Of a stretch of DNA of 64,000 bases, positions 52,501 through 63,769 are shown piece after piece (positions within the stretch are counted from its first letter, which is position 1; each line of letters starts with the position of its first letter). The notes beneath the pieces were generated by a model, which was not told the DNA's origin, did no database searches, and was given only the letters and a program-made list of their open reading frames with translations. The stretch covers positions 14,958,352-15,022,351 of the forward strand of contig NC_037600.1 in NCBI RefSeq assembly GCF_003073045.1, written 5' to 3'. The translations under genes were made by a program, and so were the position numbers. The stretch is from Pomacea canaliculata (Eukaryota; Mollusca; Gastropoda; Architaenioglossa; Ampullariidae).

Positions 52501-53205
52501 ATTCATTTTTGTATATGTGGCTACTTGTGAACACATACATGTGTTCTTGCCTTTTTGTGCAATGGTGGTGTTATCAGTAATATGCAATTATGATAATGTG
52601 AACATCTCAGATGAAATCATTCTGCCTTTTTCAGCTTAACAACACCGATCATACAAATACTGTGATTGAGAAAGTCCTGGAGAAATACTCAATTGATGAT
52701 AAGCCCGATAATTTCTGTCTCCTTCAGATTCTTCCAGATGGGGGTGAGTACACTTTATCTTGAGCATCACTGTTTTACCAGGGATTAAGAAGGGCTGTAG
52801 TATATATATATAAGGGAAGGATACTTCTCACTGTCTTAATATTGTCTTTAAATTGTGGAGACATTTTACCATTTTATGACTCTTGTATTGCATTGGCATC
52901 TTTATTTTAGGCTGGAATCTCATTCCAGCTGCATATAAGCATGCAAAATTGTTGTGCAGTAAGGTTTTTGGAAAATACTTCAGATAGTGGGGCTTACTTT
53001 ACACATGTTTTACTTTTATGATGTGGCAATATGTTATTTTGGGTTTTTGTGTGTGGCAGAACTTCTGATTCCAGAGCGTGCCAATGTGTTTTATGCCCTC
53101 AACAATTCTGTTGATCTCAACTTCATTGTGCGGAGACGTTCGGAACAAGAGAGCTTGAAAGACCGTAAGAAAGGTCGCAGACGACTGAAAAAATTATCAT
53201 TGTAG
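34573..53205 (+). CDS. RGL1: Ral guanine-nucleotide exchange factor, RGL/RALGDS family, complete
   Basis: Seventeen exons: 34573-34599, 37446-37628, 38581-38786, 39294-39356, 40280-40464, 41020-41153, 41368-41580, 42007-42110, 42408-42492, 43146-43235, 43494-43735, 45875-45943, 47923-48030, 51878-52010, 52213-52374, 52635-52743 and 53060-53205. All phases match, giving 752 residues (human RGL1 768). In order: an N-terminus with [16 protein letters not shown]; a RasGEF-N (REM) domain ([24 protein letters not shown]); the CDC25-type catalytic domain from [18 protein letters not shown] through [22 protein letters not shown] and [13 protein letters not shown] to [23 protein letters not shown] and a Ser-rich linker; and a Ras-association domain ([33 protein letters not shown]). 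The tail is strongly basic. Such proteins link active Ras to Ral activation. The order and length favour RGL1-like, but an invertebrate gene may be ancestral to RALGDS, RGL1, RGL2 and RGL3. Confidence 0.95.
38182..38385 (+). mobile_element. tRNA-derived SINE with 10-bp target-site duplication
   Basis: The body 38192-38375 is flanked by GCTGTCGTGT at 38182-38191 and 38376-38385. The head carries an A box TGGCGTAACGG and a B-box-like GGGTTCAGCTCTC at tRNA spacing. The 3' part reads ATAGCCTTAGTTGCTGGCTC then GGTGTAAAACACC, a tail also found near 61170-61200 and, reversed, near 19900-19930. It lies in the second intron of the Ral GEF gene. Confidence 0.8.
38392..38566. repeat. Minisatellite, about 24-bp unit, seven diverged copies
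   Basis: The unit is about GGCTATTAATTGGGCTGTCC plus TTGG, repeated with point changes and one shortened copy. It begins right after the SINE and ends about 14 bases before the splice acceptor of the third Ral GEF exon at 38581. Confidence 0.8.
39720..40170 (+). mobile_element. Possible solo LTR or other promoter-bearing insertion
   Basis: A CpG-rich block in an AT-rich intron of the Ral GEF gene. It contains a TATA box context ACTGTATATAAGCCC near 39945 and could begin TGTC and end GACA, as LTRs do. No exact target-site duplication was seen and no internal retrovirus-like coding part is nearby. If it is an LTR it is a lone, old fragment. An intronic promoter is the alternative. Confidence 0.3.
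44527..45760 (-). mobile_element. 5'-truncated CR1-group LINE with reverse-transcriptase remains
   Basis: On the minus strand the element begins inside the reverse transcriptase ([10 protein letters not shown] near 45750) and contains [20 protein letters not shown] and the catalytic FADDTELYF. It then continues in other frames through [27 protein letters not shown] and a terminal [15 protein letters not shown] ... LKTHLF. At least three reading-frame changes separate these parts, so it is dead. The 3' UTR has a TATAGCGCGCC box, and the end is a (ATC)n tail at 44527-44552. The domain order fits the CR1/L2/Rex1 group. It lies in the intron before the 45875 exon of the Ral GEF gene, in reverse orientation. 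Confidence 0.9.
50897..50994. repeat. Near-perfect tandem duplication, 48-bp unit
   Basis: Two almost identical copies, each beginning ATTCAAAAGGGTTAGTATAC, lie in the intron before the 51878 exon of the Ral GEF gene. Near-identity suggests a recent event. Confidence 0.85.
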
Positions 53206-54759
53206 CAGCACTTTTTTTTTAAAATAAGGGTGGGTGGTAAGCATGTTGTTGAATACCCAAATGGAGAATAGGAACAATGTAATGGCACAAGACTTTTTTT
53301 CTGAGAAAGTAACAGATGTCAAATGTAGTGTGTGCATGTGTGTGTGTTTTCAGAGTACTGCCAGAATGAGGAGGCAAACAGATATTTTCCATGCTGTTCA
53401 TCTTTTTTTCTTGTATAATATGGATTGTGCAATGTTCTTGCTGCTATGGCTGAAATTTGTGGTGATATTTATGAGATAGTGCATGCATATTTCAGATAAT
53501 GAATTCCGCGAGGAGACTTGCTCAACATGCTCAAACTCCTTCTCTGTCACTCAGAAAATTCTCACTCAAGACACACAGTGTTACAGGCATAGACTGAGGA
53601 AATATATGAGAAGAAGATGACACAAAATTTGCAGTTTTCATAAAATATTATTGCCAATGATACAAAATTTGCAGTTTTCATAAAATGTTATTGCCATTTG
53701 GCTGGCGAGGTAAAAATAAAAATGCAGTTTTTTTCATTAGCTTTTCTTTTTGGGGACTGGTCTTTATTGAAATTAAGTCTATCAGTGTTGTAAATTTAAC
53801 AAATTTCTTAGCTTCAGTAATTTGCAGGTGCATTGTCATTTTGTGGTATAGTGGCGGGATGTGTGTGCATATGTAGTCTCAAATCGTTGTTTCCAACTTT
53901 TTCATATATACTTTTTCATCAAGATAATTTAAATTACTATTAATGAATTAATTTTTTTAGTAAAAGAATGCCATCATAGTAGATCATGATAAATTTCAGG
54001 AAGCAAACTTTTATTTTAGCATGTTAGTGATCAACTTAATGTATTCTATTAATATTCATAATTGATAACTGATGGTAATTTTCATGAGACATTGATGCAA
54101 AACTTTTTTTAACTTCTTTGCCTATACTGCCACATTTTATGCTTCTGAGATTATTTAACACAGGCTCAGGGTAAGGTAAATATTTCACTAGGCGCACAGA
54201 AAGATTAAGTCTTTTAAAATATAAAATGTAAGATGTGTTGAATGGGTCTCGAGTCAAAATGTCTGACAAACATTAGTGGCACAAAATGGATGCAGTAGTG
54301 ATGGGTGCTTTGTACTGTAACAATGATAAGAAATGCTTTTACTTACAGCTTTTGAAAAGTTTGTTTTATCAGTAAGTGCATGTGAAGGGAGAGAATGTAG
54401 TCTGTCAACTAGAAATCAACAAAGTTGGTTATAGATCAGAACCATAAAAAGAATTTCAGCATGCTAAAGTTTTTGTGCATTAGAGTAGTAATCGGCGCTC
54501 TTATTAATCACATTTTCTCCATCCCTGATGAACATATTTTTGGACAAAACAAAGATGGAGAGGAGAAACATTTTCATGGCAGCCTAAAGGTGCTTTGCTG
54601 TGATCTTTTTTTAAAACAATATGAATGGCTACTGCACTCATTCTGATGCTGATAACAGAGGGTTGTGCATGGTATTTGTGAATTTTAGGATTACCACTGT
54701 CCTGATGGAAATATCACGTGTGAGTGAACGATGGCATTACCAGTGGGTCAGAAGGTTAG
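53206..54759. other. 3' UTR or flank of the Ral GEF gene
   Basis: No further exons are seen. A 40-bp tandem duplication lies at 53622-53697, each copy containing ACAAAATTTGCAGTTTTCAT. No clearly preferred polyadenylation signal could be chosen; candidates occur much further downstream (for example near 55785, 57291 and 59358). Confidence 0.4.
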
Positions 54760-55345
54760 TCAATCTCCCTGACCATTCACAAGCTTCAGAGGACTCAAAA
54801 TAATGCTATCCATTTTATTTTCTGAAGGCGAAAAGCAGAACATGCTACACTGCTCCTCCATGAGGTACACTAGCTGCCAATTTGAGCTTGTTATAATTAC
54901 AAGATCACCACACTGTCATCACAGCTTGCCCTACATACCTGTTAGAGCTATTGACACCTTCATATCCGAGTCAATCTCCGTTGCCAGCTTGTGACATCTT
55001 CCTCTCTGTCCCACACATGAAATGAGGGGCCCACCATTTAAAATTCCCCGCCTCTTTTCTTCAAACTGTGTCTACATTCAGAGCCCTCGTCCAGCCTCAA
55101 AACCCACCTCTTTTAGAAATATCTTTCATGTGTCAGCGAACACTTGCATTTACTTCTTAGTTATTCATCTTAATAATAAATATCATTTTTAGAGTCCATA
55201 CACTTCATTCATGTTTGTCACAGTGTCATCCACAAGTGTTTCTTTGTTGTTTGGTTAACTGTTGATTTGCTTGTAGTCTTTCGTGCACAGCACATTGAGC
55301 TTACCTTCACACAGGGAAATGTACTCAATAAATTTTTTTATCATT
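54760..55345 (+). mobile_element. Decayed CR1-group LINE 3' end
   Basis: The segment keeps weak traces of the terminal LINE protein (a TLAANL-like relic of the LHWLPV region and a CTCAAAACCCACCTCTTT relic of LKTHLF). It ends in a GCACATTGAGC ... TGTACTCAATAAATTTTTTT box followed by ATT repeats. It is much more diverged than the copy at 44527-45760 and on the opposite strand. Confidence 0.5.
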
Positions 55346-58300
55346 ATTATTGCTTATGTTACTACTTTCATCATTTAATTTATGCTATCCTTAAGCCGTA
55401 TTCACATTACCAGGCTTAATTATTTCAGTAGCTGTTGTTTAATGAAAGTTTTAAGTGGGACATTTTTTTTTTTCCTTTTGCTTTTAGTATTTGCTTTTGC
55501 TTTAGTTCAAGATCCTAGGTGCTTCAGAATGCAGCAGCATTATCGTTTCATTTCAGTTTTTTAACTGAATTAGTATTATACTTTTTAGGGGAGGGTTTTT
55601 GCTTTACATCAGGTGTTTTAATAGTTTGTTTCTAGTTTGTGACTTCTCTTTGTAGTAATTGTAAATATGAAGGCAACGCATGGTGTGTTAAACATCTTTT
55701 AAGTAAATTTTTTTTATTAAAATTACTCATAAATATACTTGCAAGAAGTTTAATAGTTAATAGTGTACCTCAGTTAAATTTTGAAATAAAATAAAATGAG
55801 CTATATGTCAAAATATGATAATTTTATATGCAAAAGAACAAATATCAAACAGCATTGCAGTCTGTTGTACTTCCACAGTGTTGCTCTATGTGTCTGGGAA
55901 AAAATTATCTTGAAATGCTGCAGACACAGTTTATTTTTAACATCTCACTCCATTGAAATCTTTGTATGTTGTGTTAAAAGAAATCCCAGAAGATAATATA
56001 CTGTTGAAGGTGTGTGTGTGTCCATTTTTATAAAACTGGCTAAAGTATGTAAAAAAACGTGTACTTGTATTCATGCCACATCATGCATTTCTTCATTAAA
56101 ATTACCTTGAACATGTTAAGTGCTGTATGCTAAGGAAGTATAACAACAATGCACTAACATTTGAAATCAGTTATTTGCACAACGTGAGGTATAGTCTTTT
56201 CCTTATCATGCTTCTTTTACACTCAGGTAGCTAAGACATTCTTCATCTCAGGTGAATTGATATCATGACTGGTTTTGAGACTTTGTGGTAGGAACTACAG
56301 CAACAGGTTGCTAGGGATGAGTGTACAAAGTAAAAAATTTTTAGTTATTTTTGTTCTTGGATCCTTATAGCATCTACTAAAAATAAGAAGTAACTTTATT
56401 TTCTCAGACTTTAAGTTATTGCTATTATTTTGAAGACCCATGAATCATCTATATTCAAACTATTTTCTTTCCCTTTTCTGCTGTTTTCTCTCTTAGATTG
56501 ACCAAAAATGTTATCAGTCTCTACTTTGTCGTTATAAAATGCAGTCAAACCTCACTAACTGAACTCCCACTGGCTGATGTATATATTCTGCTGTTTGAAC
56601 TCATTACAAATCAAGCTTTTGGTCTAACAAAACTGATTCAGAGTTAAGTCATATTCTGCATCTGTAAAGCATGTGTACATGTTTTGAATGGTGTTTCAAA
56701 CATTCGGCATGGCCAACCCATGTCCATTGGCCTAAACGGCTTTTGTGGAGGAAAAAATTTGGCAGAGAAGATTTTTCTCATTACCAACAAATTTGCTTGG
56801 TTCAGTTATGACTAGTCTGTTGCCTCTGAATAAAGAAAATCTCTAAATAAAGGAAATAGGGTTTCTACTGTCAAAACCATTTTTTCAGAAAGAGGTTTGA
56901 CTGTATACACTGTCCTCCATTTATCAACATGCCAGTTTGCATAATCAGTACCAAAGTTGGTTTTTTGGGTTTTTTAACAAACCCACCAACAACTGGATAT
57001 TTCTCATGCCTTATGACACTAGATTCAATGAACTTGGAATGACAGTAGCTTGTTTCAGAAATTGTTGAAGTCTTCCTGAAGGCTGTTCTTAACCAGGCAA
57101 GTATGGATAAACATTTCACCAAATTTTGCGAAGTTTACTGGACAGTTATATATAAACTTGGTCAAACATTTGTCCATATTGGTTTGGTTAAAAACGACCT
57201 TAACATTTGGTATTCAGCTTTCACCCTTACTTCATTCAATTTGCTTGTTGAAAGGTTCATTTCTAATAATGCCTTGAAGAAATATGTTTGAAATAAACAT
57301 GTATGATCTTCCCTCCTTTAAGCAGAAACAAAATCACAGATTGGGCAGTTTATAATTTTAACTGCTTATGTAATTAGTGGTAAAAAAGCAGAAATCTTAA
57401 TTACACTTCCTTGACAGAGAAAAGTATGAAAACTATTTATCTGAATGGAAAGGAGAGATAAGGGTAAGAAGTAAAATTGCTTTAGATATGTATACACCTG
57501 TCATGACTGTGATTATAATATACTGAAAAATAAGAGGGTATTCCAGATTTTTAATCTGACTTTGTTGTTGGTAAATGTTTAACATTTTATAGTGACTTTT
57601 CCCCTTCCCATTAGTAAAAGGTTTTATGGGCATTCATTTTTTGCATTTTCTTTCCTTAGCTTGAGTTAAATGCTTCACGTTTTATACAACTTTTATGTTT
57701 TTTTATTTACATGTAAAATGTTTGAACAGTTCTGCTTTTTTCAAGTGCAAAAACTGTTGCTCAAAACTATTTTTAGTTGTGCAGTTGTAGACTATTCACG
57801 CTTTTGCTCCATCTTTATTGCTTTTAATATAGCAATGTTTTAAGTGTAGTGGGTGTGTATAATCATATTTTAAAAATAAATTTTCTCATTGAGAATTGAA
57901 TCAGTTGTTTAAATGATTTGTATAATCATAAGAAAATGCTGATAACCTTCACATGTATATTATCCCAGTCTTCCAACAAATATCAAATGGTGTTGGTCAG
58001 TAGCTTCAGATATGTGTATACATGTTTAGTGTTAGTATATGTTGTAAAAAAAAATTATATCGATGAGGAAGAACCCATGAAGTATGCACTTCCTGTACAA
58101 AGGTGCTGAAGTTGGAAAACAATAGACAGTCCTGTATAACAAAAACAGTTTCTACATAGCTTCAGAATAAGACTGTATCTACAGACTAATATAATCATGC
58201 CAGGTTCCATGTGTTGGTGTATCCATAAAGTTGTTAGCACACCACCTAGTTATTATTATTGAAAGTTATTTGGTGGTGACGTGCTTCAGTTTAGGTATTT

Positions 58301-61300
58301 TATTAACATAGTTTTGTTTATTTCTCTGTACAATATATTTAAATGTTGGGAGTACAAGTTTTATAGAACAAAATGACCATGCTTCATTTTTCAAATGTCT
58401 GGCTGTCTGAATGTGCAATGATGTGTGCTATATTTTGTAGTGCAAATGCTATAATTGAGGCACAATTTGTATAAAACTTCAAAATGACATTCTGATGGTC
58501 ATTTTGATTTTCATGTTATGCATGATTTTTTTTTTATTGCCATAGACTGAGACAAATAGTGATGCCTTATTTAAACGAGAGTTTGGCTGGCTGTAAAGTT
58601 GAAGATGGAAAGAAAGGTGGTTTTCCAGATGAGTTTTTTGTTTAACACTTCATGACTCAGACAGTGCCATGGAACCACTCTTTACAAGTGGTAATTTCTG
58701 TTTCCCTATTCATCTGCCATTGTGTCTCAATGTAGGCAAAAATTCAGAAAAGACCTGTACATAAAACATGCCACACCCACTGGCAGCTGAATTGTAATCT
58801 TCTTTTATCCCTTAAAAAAAGGCTTAATGAAAATTGTTTTTCTGATTTGTTTTTGTGATTTATGTGTGACTTTTAAATTTTATGTCTAGTCTTTGGTAAC
58901 TATTGCCTCTTACAATAATAGGAAACCTGACCCTGACTGTACCATACTGTCTCACAGTTACTGATGTGGAGCAGCCTCATTAGAGATGGGAACAATTGTC
59001 ATTTTGCTGTGATAACAAATGGTCCTACTGTCACCTCGGCTAGTTGCGTTTTCTATTAAAAAGTAGACTGTAGAAAGATTTAATCATGAGATTTTGTTTT
59101 TCAGTTAGATTATTAGATTATGAAAGATTTTTGAGCAGGACTATTGTTGAAAATGTGTGATACAAGGATACTATGTTTAGGTGTTTATATTCCATGATGT
59201 TTTGTTTAAAGCTGGATATCAACTCGACACCATACAGTTCAACAAAATTATAGGCTATGATTTTATCTTTTATTCAACTGGTACTTCATAAGGTCACAAG
59301 TGTTAAACTAATTTAAGTGGATGTTTTTAATCGCATGGTGAAGTTGAGAATATTTTAATAAAATCCTTTGAAATGTTCCAAACCATTGATGGCTCTTGTA
59401 TTATTCTATTATTTTTATTATTGATCTTGTGAACATTTTTCCGTTGTGCTGCTTGAAAGTGTCTACACTTTAATAATATATGAAAAATATTTCTTTAAAC
59501 TCTACAAATCTGTAACAACTTTGCTGTGGTTTTCATGTGTAACAGATGACATGTGCGTGTTATCCAGCAAGGAAATGGTAGATGTTTGTTTTACAAGGTT
59601 TTTAATCTATAATTTTTGCACTTTTTTCTGGCCTGAAAGGTTGTAAGGGGTAGTGGGGAGGATTTGGCTTCTGGTGGCCTTGTTTTGTTTCTTTGCTGTT
59701 TTCTACAGTCTTATTTCCAACTCCATTTATGTGTCACTTTTAGAAGTTTGCTCAATGCTAAGGGTGTGCTATAAAATGGCCCATTTTACTAGTCAACCAT
59801 TATGAATGTAAATTATGAGGACTTGCTAAACATGGAACAGAAGCCTTCAAGTTTAGGCTATAAAATAGATGTGCACAGATATAGATAACATTTTGTGACA
59901 ACATAGTTTCAAAATGATTATCGTGATGCTGTAATGCATTTTCAGAGAATATTTTACTGCTGTACTAATACTGTATTCAAACCTGGTGGTGGTGATTATT
60001 TAACGCATGAGAGATATAAGATGCTTAGTGTCCTGACTGCTCCAGGCACCCAAAGTTCCAGCTTAACAGAGTGTACAAATTATGAACTTCAGCTCTAGAA
60101 AGTGTTTTAGGCAAAAGAAAAGCAAAAAAAAAAAAATCGATGCCGTTTTTCTTTTAGAGGAAAAGGATCAAAAAGAATGACAAGAATCAAAGCAACGTAG
60201 ATTCCCCAATAGGTGCATGTAGTACCACTGCCGAGTTTGTTTTAAAACCAGTGACAGATGATCAGTTCCTACTATGATGCCTTTTGAATGAAAATCCACT
60301 TGAGTGAGGTGTGATTAGTTGAAGCAAAATCACCCTTGTGAACAGAAAATGAAAGTACTATATAATGTCAGGAGGATTATGTTGCTTTGTAATCATTTAA
60401 TGATGCTTTTGCCAAATGAATGTATAATGACTGGAAAATAATATTACAGATGTGTCAGAAATACCTTGAGATCAACAAGGCATCAACATTAATCAAGTAC
60501 ATGAAGCATATCTACATAATATGTATATGTATGAGTGTTTGTATATATACATAATGTAGTCTTTTTTTTTTTGTCTTTTATGTGACAAATTTGAAGTTGT
60601 CTTTTATTCAGAATGTAGAATTGTCTATATATTTATGAACAATGTCACTATAGTCTTTTGAATATGGTGAGTAAAGTCGATTTGAACAAGTTGCATTTTT
60701 GCTTTTTGTTGTTGCTGTTGTTTTTGTTTAATGGGCGGTGTGTATTTGAGCTTATGTATTCTTTCTAGGAAATGCAGATTTCAGAAACGTTTTACACAGT
60801 CACTAAAATTTGAACACAGAACATAGACATTAACCTGAGAAATAGCGACATTTTTTTTTTTTCTGAGCAGAGAAATGAATTTTCTTCGATTGAGTTTTCT
60901 GTTTCCAAACCTGAAGCACTAGATTTAATTATGTTTTCGGGTATGTTTTGTTTTGTTGGTTGTTTTTTTCGAGCTGCACCAGAATTGCCCTCTGAGACAA
61001 ATAAAGATTTATCTTATCTTAAAAGCCCGTTCAAGCTTATTCTTTCTGAAATTTTGTCATTCACATTATCGAATAAATTTCCTCAAAAGGCTATGAATGC
61101 GATACTGATAGGTATTAACCTACTTTTGTAATGTCTTTCGCTTATCATCTATTCCTGACGAACACCGTGATTCAGCCTTAGTTGTTGGCACGGCATGAAA
61201 CACAAACAAACAGACGAACGCGTTCCTATAAACATCGCATCCACAAGGGAGATAACTCTAGTAGATGTTTACATATGGAAGACGCTGTGTTGACATGCCG

Positions 61301-61335
61301 GAGATGACAAAGCGTTTTTCAAGCGGACTTGCATC
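55346..61335. other. Long gene-free stretch upstream of SRXN1
   Basis: AT-rich DNA with no exon I can support. A LINE-like 3' tail (TTGCCCTCTGAGACAAATAA and a TTATC-type end) lies at about 60980-61022. A SINE tail (CAGCCTTAGTTGTTGGCACG) lies at about 61170-61200. Part may be 3' UTR of the Ral GEF gene. Confidence 0.4.
61304..61313 (+). promoter_or_regulatory. Antioxidant-response-element-like site upstream of SRXN1
   Basis: ATGACAAAGC fits the core RTGACNNNGC bound by Nrf2/CNC-small Maf dimers. It lies 22 bases before the first ATG. Vertebrate SRXN1 is a known Nrf2 target; use in this animal is inferred. A site this close to the ATG could lie in the 5' UTR. Confidence 0.45.
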
Positions 61336-62047
61336 ATGCAAACGCTTGCTAGGGCTTCATTTCACAGACTGGGAGAGCACCTGAACCTTTCATACTGGTA
61401 TTTTAAACAAGGAACAGTTGGCACGACACAATATTTGAGAACCTCGGTGACGACAGCAGTTCGAAACGCCATTTTTTTATCATTAATTTCAAGTAGAACG
61501 ATGTCTGCTGACAGTTGCGACAGAGACAGAAGTTTGTCTTCAAAATGCCTCGCTGACACGCTTACTATCCACGCAGCACACATTGACGAAGTGCATGACG
61601 TGCCCATGAGGGTTCTCATTCGACCCATTCCGTCGGTTTTGGACGAGCAGAAAGTGCTCTCCCTGATGGACGCAATTCGAGTAAATACCTTTACTTGGTT
61701 CATTGTAGTTGTTGTTTGCATTAAGCTTGTTGTATTTCCATCTTTAAAGATATAGGATTGATAACTGCGGCTCACATCAAGCGTTTTCTGTGTTGCTGAT
61801 TATATGTAACAAAAACATTTTCTTCTGATCTGTTGAGGATGAATACGGTCGAGGAAGCGTGCCGCCCATTGATGTGTTGTGGATCAAGGGCCGACAACGG
61901 GGAGACTACTACTACTCCTTTGGAGGATGTCACCGTTACGAGGCATACAAACGTCTGAAAATGGAGAGTATACCGTGCAAACTGTTTAAATCGACAGTTA
62001 ATGATCTGAAAGTGTATCTCGGAGGATCTACACCCGATTTATTGTGA
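61336..62047 (+). CDS. SRXN1: Sulfiredoxin, complete
   Basis: Exons 61336-61680 and 61838-62047 join in phase 0, giving 184 residues (human 137). The core runs from [20 protein letters not shown] through [10 protein letters not shown] and the catalytic [10 protein letters not shown] to [11 protein letters not shown], almost colinear with vertebrate sulfiredoxins. The enzyme uses ATP to reduce Cys-sulfinic acid in overoxidised typical 2-Cys peroxiredoxins. The extra N-terminal part, about 55 residues before a second Met (in [12 protein letters not shown] at 61501), is rich in Arg, Ser and Thr with almost no acidic residues. It could be a mitochondrial presequence, while starting at the second Met would give a cytosolic form of ordinary length. 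A polyadenylation hexamer lies at 62293-62298. Confidence 0.95.
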
Positions 62048-63023
62048 TATAGGGAAAACAAAATAGTACACGTGTATATATATATATACCTGGATAAGGA
62101 GTATCTTTTCCAGTTACATGCTGTATTTTGCACCTGCATGTGTTTTTTTTTTCTTCATCTATCTCACCCTCACACACACACACATTACAGTTCTATATTT
62201 TTGTGCTTGCTGTTGAAGTCATCTCAATATATAGCTTACTAGATTTTTATAACACCTACTTCAGACTCTACTAACTACTGAATGCATCTGAAAATAAAGT
62301 CCATCTGAAAACTTATTTTGCAGTAATATGAAATTCATAATGCTGTGATCTAAAATGTCACCTCACTGCATACCATTTAACACAAATTGTATCACAAAAC
62401 TTAATATTTTTATTTATCAGATATGCTTGATCATTTGTTTTATACAGATATTTTCAAATTTATAATTCCAATTAATAATAAATTAATATAATTTTTCTTA
62501 CAACTTTGACAATTACTTATTCTAAGACAACTGAATATAAAATGTCATTTCTCAGCTCTAATCTTTGAGCCAAACTTATCACTGTTAACAGAAACTCTTA
62601 CATCTTATATTATCAGTATACAAAAATCGTAACTTCTTGTTTTAGTCTCAATTTTGATTACAACAATTAGTAATAACAATAAAAAATAGTACCCTGTTTA
62701 CTTCGTTGCAATGTCGTAGGAATTTTTATTAACATCCAACAGTCCCACCTAAGGGATAATCTTGAACAAGAGGTAACAAAATGTTATGAGAAAATATTCG
62801 CATAAACTCAAATTTTAATTTTTTTTTTTTAACCCCAATCCATTGGTTGATACTTAGTTCACTTCTATCAAAGCTTCAACATTGGACAGAAGGTATGCTA
62901 CAGCAATACATAATCAGTTGACGTCAGCATATGGCAAATTACATGTCATGAAACTGCGGTTCATCTCTATAAACGTCATGGAACTGCAGTTCACATCTCT
63001 CACCGTTGTTTCCTTGTCGGTTG
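62048..63023. other. Convergent 3' flanks of SRXN1 and the minus-strand gene
   Basis: This contains the SRXN1 3' UTR with AATAAA at 62293-62298, short TA and CA repeats, and the presumed 3' UTR of the minus-strand gene. In the latter a short direct duplication containing AACTGC.GTTCA occurs near 62946-62999. No exon is seen. Confidence 0.5.
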
Positions 63024-63769
63024 TTAGTTGCCGCCCTTGGTGGCGCTGTTCAAGGAGCCGTACACGTCTTCCGCCTCCGTCAAGGACTGGAAATGCTGGT
63101 CTGGCTCCTCCACCTTGCCACGAGAGGGTGCCGGCGGCAGGCGGGAGGCGAAGGCCGAGGAGCAGCTGGTGGGAAGGCGCATCAGCGGGGTGGAGGTCAA
63201 AAAGTCGTTGCACAGTGACGTCACAACGCTGCCGCTACCTGCCGATCCGCCTCCGCAAACGCCAATGCCACCCCCGTTTCCTCCCCCTCCTCCGCCTGCG
63301 ACGGCGTATGCGGAACTTAAGTCCGCCATGCCAGAGTAGTAGTGGTAGTAGCCTGTAGGGGCCGCCGGGGATTCCCCGTATCCCACCATGCCCGAGGTGG
63401 TGCAGGGGATGGCCATCCCAGCTGTTCCCATGGACAAACCACTGCTACTGCTGGCTGTGTCCCGCTCGCCGCCCAGCGAGAATCTCGTCGGGAGAGCAGA
63501 AGTCATGGAGCCCGGTGGCGCACCATAGCCGCTTTGAGAGACAAGCCGCTCGAGGGCCAGGTGAGCCGCTGAGGCGAACAGGCGAGGGCCCGAGGTCATG
63601 CTTCCGATTTCCGCCATCGACGACGACGACGCGGGCGACGCCGTGCAGGTCATGTGCATGCTTACGGGGTTGAGGCCGTGCGACGATGTGGGCGTGGAGG
63701 TGATGGGAGAGGGCGGGGAGCCGTCTGAAACTAGGAGCGTTGCCATGTGGTGCGACGGCTGAAGGAAGC
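63024..63769 (-). CDS. Ser/Gly-rich last exon of an unidentified protein, perhaps a transcription factor
   Basis: On the minus strand the exon begins after TTTTCGCTGGCAG at 63769 in phase 1 and is open for about 247 residues to a stop at 63024. It is GC-rich, unlike its surroundings. It is full of Ser, Thr, Gly, Ala and Met, with tracts such as SPASSSS and a run of Gly followed by NGGG, and ends EDVYGSLNSATKGGN. Such low-complexity C-terminal exons are common in homeobox, T-box, Sox and similar transcription factors, but no DNA-binding domain is in the window, so this is a guess from composition. The remaining exons lie beyond 64000. Confidence 0.6.

Noticed and set aside
61362-61775. Minus-strand open frame of 137 codons
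   Set aside because: It is the shadow of the SRXN1 first exon on the opposite strand.
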